Position numbers and translations under genes: made by a program. This document shows, one piece after another, positions 25,710 through 33,822 of a stretch of 64,000 nt of DNA. The notes below the pieces were generated by a model, which was not told the origin of the DNA, did not search any database, and worked only from the letters and a program-made list of their open reading frames with translations. Source of the stretch: Thermohalobaculum sp039180675 (lineage in GTDB: Bacteria > Pseudomonadota > Alphaproteobacteria > Rhodobacterales > Rhodobacteraceae); contig JBCDDC010000017.1 of the NCBI GenBank assembly GCA_039180675.1, forward strand, positions 43,665-107,664. Reading direction: 5' to 3'. Numbering within the stretch: the stretch's first letter is position 1; each line of letters starts with the position of its first letter.

Positions 25710-26188
25710 TGCCCCTGCCCGATCTGGCGCCACCGCTTGGCAGTCGTCTGGCGGCCGCTGGGATTGGTCCGGGTCACCGTGCCCTCCCACTGGCCCCGGC
25801 CGGTGCGCTGGAAGCTGCGCTCCCGGGTCCATTGCTTGCCCTTCGGTCCGGTCACCGTGGCCAAGCCCGAACAGGTGCCATCAGCGCAGGAGCGGCCCGC
25901 CTCGCGGGTATAGGTCCGGCCGCGGTTCGTCGTCACCGTACCCTGCCGCGTGACCCCGTCCGCCGACCGGCTCTGCTCGAAGGACCGGCGATAGCCGCGC
26001 CCGTCATCGCGGTTGACATCGACGGTGCCCTGCACCGCGCCGTCGCCCCGGGTGACGGAGCGCTCGACGGTCGTGGTCTTGCCGTCCGGTCCGATGATGG
26101 TCGCGCCCGAGTCGGCCGTCTGCGCCTGCGCCGCCGCGCCGCCCAGAAGCGCGGCCAGGACCGCCATGCGAATGGTGAGGTGGGACAT
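25706..26188 (-). CDS. small secreted protein with internal beta-type repeats, unknown function
   Basis: A 160-residue exported protein. Signal peptide MSHLTIRMAVLAALLGGAAAQA is followed by a repetitive, Gly/Thr/Arg-rich sequence. Units such as QGTVDVNRDDGRGYRRSFE, QGTVTTNRGRTYTRE and EGTVTRTNPSGR suggest three or four similar beta-hairpins. The repeats are strongly basic; two Cys (ADGTC and RSC) could pair. ATG 26188 has GGGAG upstream. It is transcribed away from the response regulator gene 150 bases off, so that regulator is the obvious candidate controller (inference). Confidence 0.78.
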   Translation of the reverse strand: MSHLTIRMAVLAALLGGAAAQAQTADSGATIIGPDGKTTTVERSVTRGDGAVQGTVDVNRDDGRGYRRSFEQSRSADGVTRQGTVTTNRGRTYTREAGRSCADGTCSGLATVTGPKGKQWTRERSFQRTGRGQWEGTVTRTNPSGRQTTAKRWRQIGQGQ

Positions 26189-26341
26189 GCTTTGTTTCTC
26201 CCTGTCGGGTTGCCTGTTGCCCTGGAGCATGCGCCGCGCGGGTTTCACCGAGATGTCGCCAGAGTATCGGTTTGTAACGATTTGTAACCCGGCAGGCCCC
26301 GTCCCTCGCCCCGCCCGCCTGGCATCGCTAGGCTGTCCCGC

Positions 26342-27046
26342 ATGGCGGAGCAGGCGCGCATTCTGGTGGTGGAGGACGACCCGGAGCTCGGCTCCCTGAT
26401 CGGGGGGCTGCTGGAGCGTGAGGGGTTCGCCGCCACCGCGGTGCCCGACGGCAAGGCGATGGATGCGGCGCTGAAGCGCGCGGCGTTCGACCTCGTGATC
26501 CTCGATCTGATGCTGCCGGGGGAGGACGGCCTCTCGATCTGCCGGCGGCTGCGGGCGCGCTCCACCCTGCCGATCCTGATCCTCACCGCGAAGAAGGAGG
26601 ATATCGACCGGATCATCGGGCTGGAGCTCGGTGCCGACGACTATCTCGGCAAACCCTTCAACCCGCGGGAACTGACCGCCCGGATCCGCGCGATCCTGCG
26701 CCGCGCCACACCCACGCCCGACACCCCACGCGAGGTGCTGGAGTTCGGCCGCTGGCGTCTCGACACCGCCGCCCGCGCGCTCTGGCTCGATGGGCAGGAG
26801 CATTTGCTGACCTCGGGCGAATACGACCTCCTAGTCACCTTCGTCACCCATCCGAACCGGGTGCTCTCGCGCGACTGGCTTCTGGAGGCGACCCAGGACC
26901 GCAGCGCCGAGCCGTTCGACCGTAGCATCGATGTTCAGGTCAGCAGGCTCCGGCGCAAGCTGCGCGACGACCCGCGCGCGCCGCGCCTGATCAAGACGGT
27001 GCGCAATGGCGGTTACATCTTCACCGCCGAGGTCAGCAGCCCATGA
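26342..27046 (+). CDS. OmpR/PhoB-family response regulator
   Basis: A 234-residue DNA-binding response regulator. The receiver domain has acidic pair Asp12/Asp13, phospho-acceptor Asp55 in LVILDLMLPG and the Lys of LGKPF. The C-terminal winged helix contains LTSGEYDLLVTFVTHPNRVLSR and VSRLRRKLRDDPRAPRLIKTVRNGGY. It is phosphorylated by the kinase encoded next, whose ATG overlaps its stop (ATGA). Its promoter region is shared with the divergent secreted-protein genes, which are likely targets. Confidence 0.94.
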   Translation: MAEQARILVVEDDPELGSLIGGLLEREGFAATAVPDGKAMDAALKRAAFDLVILDLMLPGEDGLSICRRLRARSTLPILILTAKKEDIDRIIGLELGADDYLGKPFNPRELTARIRAILRRATPTPDTPREVLEFGRWRLDTAARALWLDGQEHLLTSGEYDLLVTFVTHPNRVLSRDWLLEATQDRSAEPFDRSIDVQVSRLRRKLRDDPRAPRLIKTVRNGGYIFTAEVSSP

Positions 27047-28395
27047 TCGGGCGCTGGAGCCTTCTGGTGCGCCTCGGCGCCATCGTAGCTGTCGGGCTTT
27101 TTGCACTGCAGCTCATCATCGTCGGCGTGATCTTCGCGCAGCGGAGCAAGGACACCGGTACAGGCTTCCGCTATCCCCTGCCCGACCAGGCCGCCGCGAT
27201 GGTCGCCCTGCTGGAAGACGAGGGCGCGCGGCCGCTGCTGCTGAGAGCCTTCAACAGCGCCGATCTTTCGGTCTCTCTCGAGCAAGGGCCGATCGAGGCC
27301 TACACGGCCGAGAGCGTGCGCCTGCCCCGGGTCGAGAACGCGCTCGGGCGATACACGCAAGCCCTCGGCACCCGCCGTTATGCCGCCTTCATCGCCCTGC
27401 CGGACGGGGCGGAGGCGGAGCTGCGCTTCACCGATCGCGGGCTCTGGACCCGCTGGCCGCTCCGGATGGCGATCGAGCTCGGCCCCGGCGAGGTCCTGAT
27501 CATCGAGACCCGCGGTGATCTCGCGGCCAAGGTCTTCTCCTGGCCGCTCGGGTTCTTCTCGGGCCTCGTCTCGCTTGTCGTCGCGATCATCGTCCTCCTC
27601 GCCGTGCGCCGCGAGACACGGCCGCTCCGCGCGCTTGCCAATGCGGCCGAGCGCTTTGCCCGGGGCGCCTCCCGCCAGAAGGTCGCGGTCACCGGCGCGC
27701 CGGAGGTGCGCAATCTTCTGCGCGCGTTCAACGAGATGCAGGAGCGGATCGCCGATCTGGTCGACAGCCGCACCCTCATGCTCGGCGCGCTCGGCCACGA
27801 CATGCGGACCTATGTCACCCGTCTCCGGCTGCGGGTGGACGAGATCGAGGATGCGAGCCTGCGGGCGGCGGCGGAGCGCGATCTCGACCAGCTCTCGACC
27901 CTGATCGACGACGGCGTCTCGCTCGCCCAACTGGGGATCGAGGGCGCGGGCGAGGCTGAGATCGACCTGAAGCCGCTCCTGAACGATCTGGTCGCGGGCT
28001 ACACGGAGACCGGCGCCGTGGTCCGCCTCAGGCCGATGGGGCACGGCGCGGTGACGGTCAGCGGGCTTCCGGGCAATCTCCGGCGGCTCTTCGGCAACCT
28101 AATCGACAACGCGCTCAAATACGGCGAGGTCTGCTGGGTCGAACTGCGCGAAGCGCCGGGCGAGGTCGTGGTCGAGATCCAGGACGACGGGCCGGGCGTC
28201 GCGCCGGAGCAGCTCGACTACATCAAGCGGCCGTTCTACCGCAGCGACAGCGCCCGGACCCTGCGGGCCGACGGCCACGGGCTCGGCCTCGCAATCGCCA
28301 ATGAGATCGCGATCCTGCTCGGCGGCAGGCTCCACCTCGCCTCCGACCCGGGCGAGGGCCTGACCTGCCGGGTCCACCTCCCGATCCGCCCCTGA
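27043..28395 (+). CDS. membrane sensor histidine kinase, EnvZ/RstB-like
   Basis: A 450-residue kinase. Transmembrane helix 1 is about residues 8-32 and helix 2 about 168-188, enclosing a periplasmic sensor of about 135 residues. A HAMP linker follows. The H-box is LGHDMRTYVTRLRLR with His252; position 257 is Tyr where most EnvZ-like kinases have Pro. The ATP-binding domain has NLIDNALKYGE (N box), DDGPGV (G1) and GHGLGLAIANEIA (G2). It is translationally coupled to the response regulator before it. The stimulus is unknown. Confidence 0.93.
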   Translation: MIGRWSLLVRLGAIVAVGLFALQLIIVGVIFAQRSKDTGTGFRYPLPDQAAAMVALLEDEGARPLLLRAFNSADLSVSLEQGPIEAYTAESVRLPRVENALGRYTQALGTRRYAAFIALPDGAEAELRFTDRGLWTRWPLRMAIELGPGEVLIIETRGDLAAKVFSWPLGFFSGLVSLVVAIIVLLAVRRETRPLRALANAAERFARGASRQKVAVTGAPEVRNLLRAFNEMQERIADLVDSRTLMLGALGHDMRTYVTRLRLRVDEIEDASLRAAAERDLDQLSTLIDDGVSLAQLGIEGAGEAEIDLKPLLNDLVAGYTETGAVVRLRPMGHGAVTVSGLPGNLRRLFGNLIDNALKYGEVCWVELREAPGEVVVEIQDDGPGVAPEQLDYIKRPFYRSDSARTLRADGHGLGLAIANEIAILLGGRLHLASDPGEGLTCRVHLPIRP

Positions 28396-28502
28396 GAGCG
28401 TCCTGCCCATGGCCGGTCGAGAAACGGCATTTCATCAGCACCGTCTTTTCTTCCCATTGGAAAACCCTCTAGGCTCGGGCGCGGTCATTGAGGAGAGCGT
28501 TC

Positions 28503-29804
28503 ATGAACCTGATGCAGATGCTCCACGCCCGGGCGGAGGAGGGGCGGCCCGTGCGCGCGGGGCTGATCGGGGCCGGCAAGTTCGGCTCGATGTTCCTGAG
28601 CCAGGTGTCGACGACGCCGGGGCTCACCGTCTCGGCCATCGCGGATCTCGCGCCCGACCGCGCCAAAGCCGCATGCCGCACGGTCGGGTGGGACGAGGAC
28701 CGGATCGGGGCGACCGCGTATCTGGAAAGCGGCGAGGATCTCGCCCGCTCGAACCATGTGGATGTGGTTATCGAGGCAACAGGCAATCCGATCGCGGGCA
28801 TCGCCCATGCGCTCGCGGCGATCGAGGCGGGCAAGCACATCGTCATGGTCAATGTCGAGGCCGACGTGCTGGCAGGCCCGGCGCTCGCGGCCAAGGCGAG
28901 CGCTGCGGGCGTGGTCTATTCCATGGCCTATGGCGACCAGCCCGCCCTGGTCGCCGAGATTGTCGACTGGGCACGCGCCACCGGGTTCGAGGTGATCGCT
29001 GCAGGCAAGGGAACCAAGTACTTACCGCATTTTCATCAAGTCACGCCTGATGACGTCTGGTCCCATTACGGCCGCACGCCGGAGCAGGCGGCCGAGGCCG
29101 GGATGAACCCGCAGATGTTCAACTCCTTCATCGACGGGACGAAATCGGCCATCGAGATGTGCGCCATCGCCAATGCCTGCGATCTGCACGTGCCGGAGGC
29201 GGGGTTGTCCTTTCCGCCCTGCGGCGTGGATCACCTTGCCCACGTAATGCGGCCCCGGGAGCTGGGCGGCATATTGGAGCGCCCCGGCATGACCGAGGTC
29301 GTCTCCTCGGTCGAGCGCGACGGGCGGCCGGTGTTCCGCGACCTGCGCTGGGGGGTCTACGTCGTCTTCCGCGCGCCGAACCCCTACGCCGCGGCGTGCT
29401 TCCAGCAATATGGCCTGGCGGTGGATGCGACCGGGGAGTACGCGGCGATGTACAAACCCTTCCACCTGATCGGGCTGGAGCTTGGCATCTCGGTCCTGAA
29501 CGCGGCCTTACGCGGCGAGCCGACCGGGCAGTCCCGCGCCTGGCGGGGCGACGCCGTGGCCGTCGCCAAGCGCAACCTCAGCCAGGGCGACATGCTGGAT
29601 GGCGAGGGCGGCTACACGGTCTGGGGCCGGGCGATGCCCGCGGTCGTCAGCCAGGGCATGGGCGCGCTGCCGATCGGCCTCGCCCACGGGGTCGCGCTGC
29701 GCCGCCCGGTGCGTAAGGGCGAGGTCCTGACCTTCGAGGATGTCACGCTCGCCCCCGATACCCCTGCCCTGTCGCTCCGCGCCACCATGGCGGCGGAGGC
29801 CTGA
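28503..29804 (+). CDS. NAD(P)-dependent oxidoreductase with C-terminal SAF domain
   Basis: A 433-residue cytoplasmic protein. An N-terminal Rossmann domain (GLIGAGKFGSMF near residue 18) is followed by a homoserine-dehydrogenase-like catalytic part (VVIEATGNP, EVIAAGKGTKYLPHF) and a C-terminal SAF domain (GHGVALRRPVRKGEVLTFEDV-like ending near residue 400). SAF-containing members of this superfamily are poorly characterised; some are misnamed FlgA-like. ATG 28503 has AGGAG at 28491-28495. It heads an operon with an SDR, a small membrane protein and an acyl-CoA dehydrogenase, which suggests catabolism of an organic acid or sugar derivative, not further specified. Confidence 0.82.
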   Translation: MNLMQMLHARAEEGRPVRAGLIGAGKFGSMFLSQVSTTPGLTVSAIADLAPDRAKAACRTVGWDEDRIGATAYLESGEDLARSNHVDVVIEATGNPIAGIAHALAAIEAGKHIVMVNVEADVLAGPALAAKASAAGVVYSMAYGDQPALVAEIVDWARATGFEVIAAGKGTKYLPHFHQVTPDDVWSHYGRTPEQAAEAGMNPQMFNSFIDGTKSAIEMCAIANACDLHVPEAGLSFPPCGVDHLAHVMRPRELGGILERPGMTEVVSSVERDGRPVFRDLRWGVYVVFRAPNPYAAACFQQYGLAVDATGEYAAMYKPFHLIGLELGISVLNAALRGEPTGQSRAWRGDAVAVAKRNLSQGDMLDGEGGYTVWGRAMPAVVSQGMGALPIGLAHGVALRRPVRKGEVLTFEDVTLAPDTPALSLRATMAAEA

Positions 29805-29816
29805 GGGGTGGGCGCG

Positions 29817-30548
29817 ATGCGGGCGGATCTCGGCGGCAAGCGGGCGCTGATCACCGGCGCCTCCGGCGGGCTCGGACGGCATTTCGCGGGTGTGCTGGCT
29901 GCGAACGGCGCGGAGGTGCTGCTCGCCGCGCGGCGCACGGAGGCCCTGTCCGAGGCGGTGGCGGAGATCGGCGTGGCGGCTCATGCCATCGCAATGGACG
30001 TGACCGACCAAGGGTCGGTGGACGCGGCGTTCGAGGCGGCCGGGCAGATCGACATTCTGATCAACAATGCCGGGGTCACGCTGACCAAGCGCGCGCTCGA
30101 GATCGAGGAGGCGGAGTGGGAGCGGATCCTCCAGACCAATCTCACCGGCGCCTGGCGGGTGGCGCAGGCGGGCGCCAGGGCGATGGGCGAGGGCGGCAGC
30201 CTGATCAACATCGCCTCGATCCTCGGCATCCGGGTCTCGGGCGGGGTGCTGCCCTATTGCGTCTCGAAGGCGGGCGTCGTGCAGATGACCAAGGCGCTGG
30301 CGCTCGAATGGGCGCGGCTCGGCATCCGGGTCAACGCGCTGGCGCCCGGCTATATCGAGACCGACATCAACCGCGATTTCTTCGCGACCGAGGCGGGCCA
30401 GGCGCTGATCAAACGCATCCCGCAGCGGCGGCTGGGGCAGATGGAGGACCTCGACGGCCCCCTCCTGCTCCTCGCCTCCGACGCCAGCCGGTTCATGACC
30501 GGCACGGTGGTCGAGGTCGATGGCGGGCATCTGGTGAGCGGTCTGTGA
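29817..30548 (+). CDS. short-chain dehydrogenase/reductase (SDR)
   Basis: A 243-residue classical SDR. The cofactor motif is TGASGGLG near residue 13, NNAG follows near residue 82, and the catalytic Ser-Tyr-Lys is seen as INIAS...PYCVSKAG. The C terminus has the usual VNALAPGYIETDIN and TGTVVEVDGGH. Substrate is unknown. ATG 29817 follows GAGGGG at 29803-29808, so the GTG at 29808 is not used. The gene lies 12 bases after the SAF-domain dehydrogenase. Confidence 0.92.
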   Translation: MRADLGGKRALITGASGGLGRHFAGVLAANGAEVLLAARRTEALSEAVAEIGVAAHAIAMDVTDQGSVDAAFEAAGQIDILINNAGVTLTKRALEIEEAEWERILQTNLTGAWRVAQAGARAMGEGGSLINIASILGIRVSGGVLPYCVSKAGVVQMTKALALEWARLGIRVNALAPGYIETDINRDFFATEAGQALIKRIPQRRLGQMEDLDGPLLLLASDASRFMTGTVVEVDGGHLVSGL

Positions 30549-30913
30549 TGCGCATCAATCTCAAGCTCGTCATCTTCCTCCAAATACTCGTCATCATCGG
30601 GTTACTGGGAGGCATGTTGCTCTTCTGGGTTCAGGCTCTGGACGAACGCGGGGTCAGAAGGAACATAGGGGCCCAAAGAGCCTTATTTGCGGATCTTGTA
30701 GCACAAGACTGCACACACATCGGCCGGTTCCAGAAAGCCGCCGCGGAGAGAGGTTGGCGCGTTGAACAAGACCTTCAATACCCTTGGGACGATAAACCTA
30801 AGACTACGCAGCAAATCCTCCGCATTCACATCGAACCACCAATGCCCTTTGCAAAGGATCCGGGACTAGTTGTCTTCTTCGATCAAAGCGGATGTTATAT
30901 CCGGCGAAGGTAG
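30548..30913 (+). CDS. small membrane-anchored protein of unknown function
   Basis: A 121-residue protein with one N-terminal hydrophobic helix (about residues 5-28, LVIFLQILVIIGLLGGMLLF) and a predicted periplasmic remainder of about 90 residues containing two Cys (DCTHIG and GCYIRRR). I recognise no family. Its ATG overlaps the SDR stop by one base and its stop lies 15 bases before the acyl-CoA dehydrogenase. The coding sequence is visibly AT-richer than its neighbours (I estimate just over half GC), which suggests a later arrival or relaxed codon selection. Confidence 0.7.
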   Translation: MRINLKLVIFLQILVIIGLLGGMLLFWVQALDERGVRRNIGAQRALFADLVAQDCTHIGRFQKAAAERGWRVEQDLQYPWDDKPKTTQQILRIHIEPPMPFAKDPGLVVFFDQSGCYIRRR

Positions 30914-30928
30914 ACTGAAGGATGGCCA

Positions 30929-32137
30929 ATGGACTTCTCCCTCCCCCCGCAAATCGATGATCTCCGCCAGAAGACACGGGCTTTAATCGCCGATGAAGTG
31001 ATGCCGGTGGAGGCGGACCGGGCGAACTGGGACGAGTACGAGATGATCGCCGAGGCGCCGCTGGAGGGTCTGCGGGCGAAGGCGAAGGCCGCCGGGCTCT
31101 GGGCCCCGCAGATGCCGGTGGACCGGGGCGGCATGGGCCTCGGCGTCCAAGGGATGGCGGCGCTTTATGAAGAGGCGAACTACTCGCTTTTCGGACCACT
31201 CGCGATGAACTGCGCGGCCCCCGACGACGGCAATATGATGGTGCTGGAAAAGCTCGGCCGCGAAGATCAGAAGGAGACCTGGCTCCAGCCGATCATCGAC
31301 GGCAAGGTCCGCTCCGCCTTCGCGATGACCGAGCCTGCACCGGGCGGCGGCTCCGACCCCTCGATGATCCAGACCAAGGCCGAGCGCGCGGGCAATATGT
31401 GGCGGATCACCGGGCGCAAATGGTACATCACCGGGGCGGGCGCGGCCTCGCATTTCATCCTGATGGCGAAAACCTCGGACGATGCGCGCAAGGGGCTGAC
31501 CGCGTTTCTCTTCCACAAGGACGACCCGGGCTGGCACATTGCCCGGCGCATCCCGATCATGGGGCCGGAGGAGCATGGCGGGCATTGCGAACTGGTCTTC
31601 GACGGGCTGGAGGTCCCCGACCAGAGCCGGCTGATGGAAGTGGGCGACGGGCTCAAGGTCACCCAGATCCGCCTCGGCGTCGCGCGCCTCACCCATTGCA
31701 TGCGCTGGCTGGGGCTCGCGCAGCGCTGTCTCGACATCGCGCGGTCCTACGTGGAGGAGCGCGAGGGTTTCGGCATCAAACTGGCCGAGCGGGAGTCCGT
31801 GCAATTGCAACTCGGCGAGGCGGCGATGGCGGTCGAGGTCGGGCGGCTCCTCACCATGCGCGCGGCCTGGACGCTGGACCAGGGCTCAAAGGCCCGGCAA
31901 GAGGTCTCGATGGCCAAGATCCAGGTCGCCGACACGCTCCACAAATGCGCCGACACCGCGATCCAGCTGAACGGCGCGCGCGGCTATTCCAAGGACACGG
32001 TGCTGGAGTGGATCTACCGCTATGCGCGTCAGGCAAGGCTGGTCGACGGCGCATCGGAGGTCCACAAGATGGTCATCAACCGCTTTCTCGCCCAGCAAGG
32101 CCGCGATTTCTGGCGCTGGGGCCGCGGCGGGGACTGA
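30929..32137 (+). CDS. acyl-CoA dehydrogenase family protein
   Basis: A 402-residue FAD-dependent dehydrogenase. Family motifs are FAMTEPAPGGGSDPSM near residue 132, KWYITGAGAA near 165, the helical C-terminal domain with REGFGIKLAERESVQLQLGEA near 278, and the flavin/substrate segment QLNGARGYSKD to DGASEVHKMVINR near 352-383. The length and ending (RDFWRW) resemble the larger acyl-CoA dehydrogenase subgroup. The preferred chain length is not predictable. It is the last gene of the SAF-dehydrogenase/SDR operon. Confidence 0.92.
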   Translation: MDFSLPPQIDDLRQKTRALIADEVMPVEADRANWDEYEMIAEAPLEGLRAKAKAAGLWAPQMPVDRGGMGLGVQGMAALYEEANYSLFGPLAMNCAAPDDGNMMVLEKLGREDQKETWLQPIIDGKVRSAFAMTEPAPGGGSDPSMIQTKAERAGNMWRITGRKWYITGAGAASHFILMAKTSDDARKGLTAFLFHKDDPGWHIARRIPIMGPEEHGGHCELVFDGLEVPDQSRLMEVGDGLKVTQIRLGVARLTHCMRWLGLAQRCLDIARSYVEEREGFGIKLAERESVQLQLGEAAMAVEVGRLLTMRAAWTLDQGSKARQEVSMAKIQVADTLHKCADTAIQLNGARGYSKDTVLEWIYRYARQARLVDGASEVHKMVINRFLAQQGRDFWRWGRGGD

Positions 32138-32167
32138 CGGCGGCCCGACCCTCCGGCCGGGTCTCGC

Positions 32168-33079
32168 TCACTCCTGCCCGTAGTAGAGCGCCTGGACATG
32201 CTCCGCCTCGGCGAAGAACAGCCAGCGGAGCGCCATGACCCCGGCGATGTGGCAGACCAGAACCGCGAGCAGGAGCCAGCTCGAGGTGAAGAGCGCGATG
32301 ACCGCCAGCGCAAGCGGGATCAGAAAACCCACATAGGCACCGATGCGGCGCAGCTCGAACGCGCGCTTTCGGCCGATGCGATAGGCCATCTCGTCGAGCA
32401 GATAGTTCCGCCCGGTATGCGGCCCCTCGAACAGCCGCACCTGGCCCTGACGCCCGAGACCGGTGGCCGAGGCGATCGAGGAGCCGGTGGCCGTCCGCCC
32501 TGCCCCGGCGGCCTGCGTCGTCCACCAGATCGACACGCCCGCGGCAACGGCGATCGCAGGCAGGACGTGCCACGCCTCGCCGGTATCGCCGAAGATCCCC
32601 TGAAGCAGGCGGCAGGTGATGATCCCGCCCACGATCGACAGCGTGAGAAACAAGGCCGGGGTTGGCGTGAAGGACCAGGTCGGCACCGCCTTGATCTGCG
32701 CATAGATCATCGCCGTCGCATAGACGGTGGAGAGCGCGAGCGTCGCCGCCAGAAGCCCCAGCCCCCAGAGCCTGTAGCCGGAGAAGACCCAGATCGCCGC
32801 GTAGAGGGCGAAAAGCCCCATCGTGGCGACCATCAGGCAGGCCTCGCGGCTCAGCCAGGAGGAGCGCCATTGGCTGAAGGCGCGCCACGCGTTCTTCGGG
32901 TTCGCCAGATGCAGAACCGAGAGCGAGCCACCCCCGCCAGTGATCGCGAGCGCGAGAAAGCAGGCGACAAGCGCAAATCCCTGATCCTGTGGCCCGAACC
33001 CGAAGCCGAGCGAGATGATTAGGCCGAGGCCGAGGCCGCTCAAGACCGTGAAGAAGATAAGCGAGGGGGCCGGGTGCAT
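32168..33079 (-). CDS. soeC: DmsC-type membrane anchor, probable sulfite dehydrogenase subunit SoeC
   Basis: A 303-residue integral membrane protein with about eight hydrophobic segments, matching the NrfD/DmsC-like anchors of molybdoenzymes. Family-like stretches are GGGGSLSVLHLANPKNAWRAF near residue 48 and SSWLSREACLMV near residue 72. It would pass electrons from the iron-sulfur subunit to quinone. It starts inside the soeB stop (one-base overlap) and converges on the acyl-CoA dehydrogenase. The Soe assignment depends on the non-exported catalytic subunit; DmsC is the alternative. Confidence 0.8.
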   Translation of the reverse strand: MHPAPSLIFFTVLSGLGLGLIISLGFGFGPQDQGFALVACFLALAITGGGGSLSVLHLANPKNAWRAFSQWRSSWLSREACLMVATMGLFALYAAIWVFSGYRLWGLGLLAATLALSTVYATAMIYAQIKAVPTWSFTPTPALFLTLSIVGGIITCRLLQGIFGDTGEAWHVLPAIAVAAGVSIWWTTQAAGAGRTATGSSIASATGLGRQGQVRLFEGPHTGRNYLLDEMAYRIGRKRAFELRRIGAYVGFLIPLALAVIALFTSSWLLLAVLVCHIAGVMALRWLFFAEAEHVQALYYGQE

Positions 33080-33822
33080 CAGCCGACCTTCTCGAGCGCG
33101 CGGTCGAGCCAGCCGAGGAAGCCCTTCGCCTCCGGCTCTGCCAGTTCCACCAGATCCACCGGGCTGCTCTCATGCGCATCGCGGGGCCGGGGCGGCAGAT
33201 AGCGGTTCACCGGCTTCGTGCCCTGTTCGACCATCAGGCCGAACCCGCCGCGGTCGGCGACGATCTGGTTCACCTCGCTGTCCGGATCGCCGAGATCGCC
33301 GAAATGCCGGGCGCCGGCCGGGCAGGCGCGGACACAGGCCGGGACGCGATCCTCCTCGGGCAGGTTCTCGTTATAGATCCGGTCGACGCAGAGGGTACAT
33401 TTCTTCATGACGCCCGCTTTGGCGTCGAGCTCCCGCGCACCATAGGGACAGGCCCAGGCGCAGAGGCCGCAGCCCATGCAGGCGTCCTCGTTGACCAGCA
33501 CGATCCCGTCCTCCGCGCGCTTGTAGGAGGCGCCGGTCGGGCAGACTGTGACGCAGGGCGCATCCTCGCAATGCAGGCAGGATTTCGGGAAATGGATGAT
33601 CTGGGCGGGGCCGTGATCGGGCGTCACCTCATAAGTGTGGATGCGGTTGAGCCAGGTCCCCGTCGCCTCGGCGCCATAGGCATCCTGATCCGAGAGCGCC
33701 GAGCCATACCCGCCCGTGTTCCACTCCTTGCAGTTCACCGCACAGGCATGGCAGCCGACACAGATGTCGAGGTCGATCACCAGACCGAGCTTCTTCTGCG
33801 TGCTGTCAGGGAGGGTGGTCAT
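33079..33822 (-). CDS. soeB: four-cluster iron-sulfur subunit, probable SoeB
   Basis: A 247-residue cytoplasmic ferredoxin-type protein. Four Cys groups are visible: CVGCHACAVNC near residue 20, CLHCEDAPCVTVCP near 76, CMGCGLCAWACP near 108 and CTLC with CVRACP further on. These give four [4Fe-4S] clusters, as in DmsB, PsrB and SoeB. ATG 33822 overlaps the soeA stop (ATGA) and has GAGGAG upstream, so it is better than the GTG two codons earlier. It links the molybdopterin subunit to the membrane anchor. Confidence 0.87.
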   Translation of the reverse strand: MTTLPDSTQKKLGLVIDLDICVGCHACAVNCKEWNTGGYGSALSDQDAYGAEATGTWLNRIHTYEVTPDHGPAQIIHFPKSCLHCEDAPCVTVCPTGASYKRAEDGIVLVNEDACMGCGLCAWACPYGARELDAKAGVMKKCTLCVDRIYNENLPEEDRVPACVRACPAGARHFGDLGDPDSEVNQIVADRGGFGLMVEQGTKPVNRYLPPRPRDAHESSPVDLVELAEPEAKGFLGWLDRALEKVG

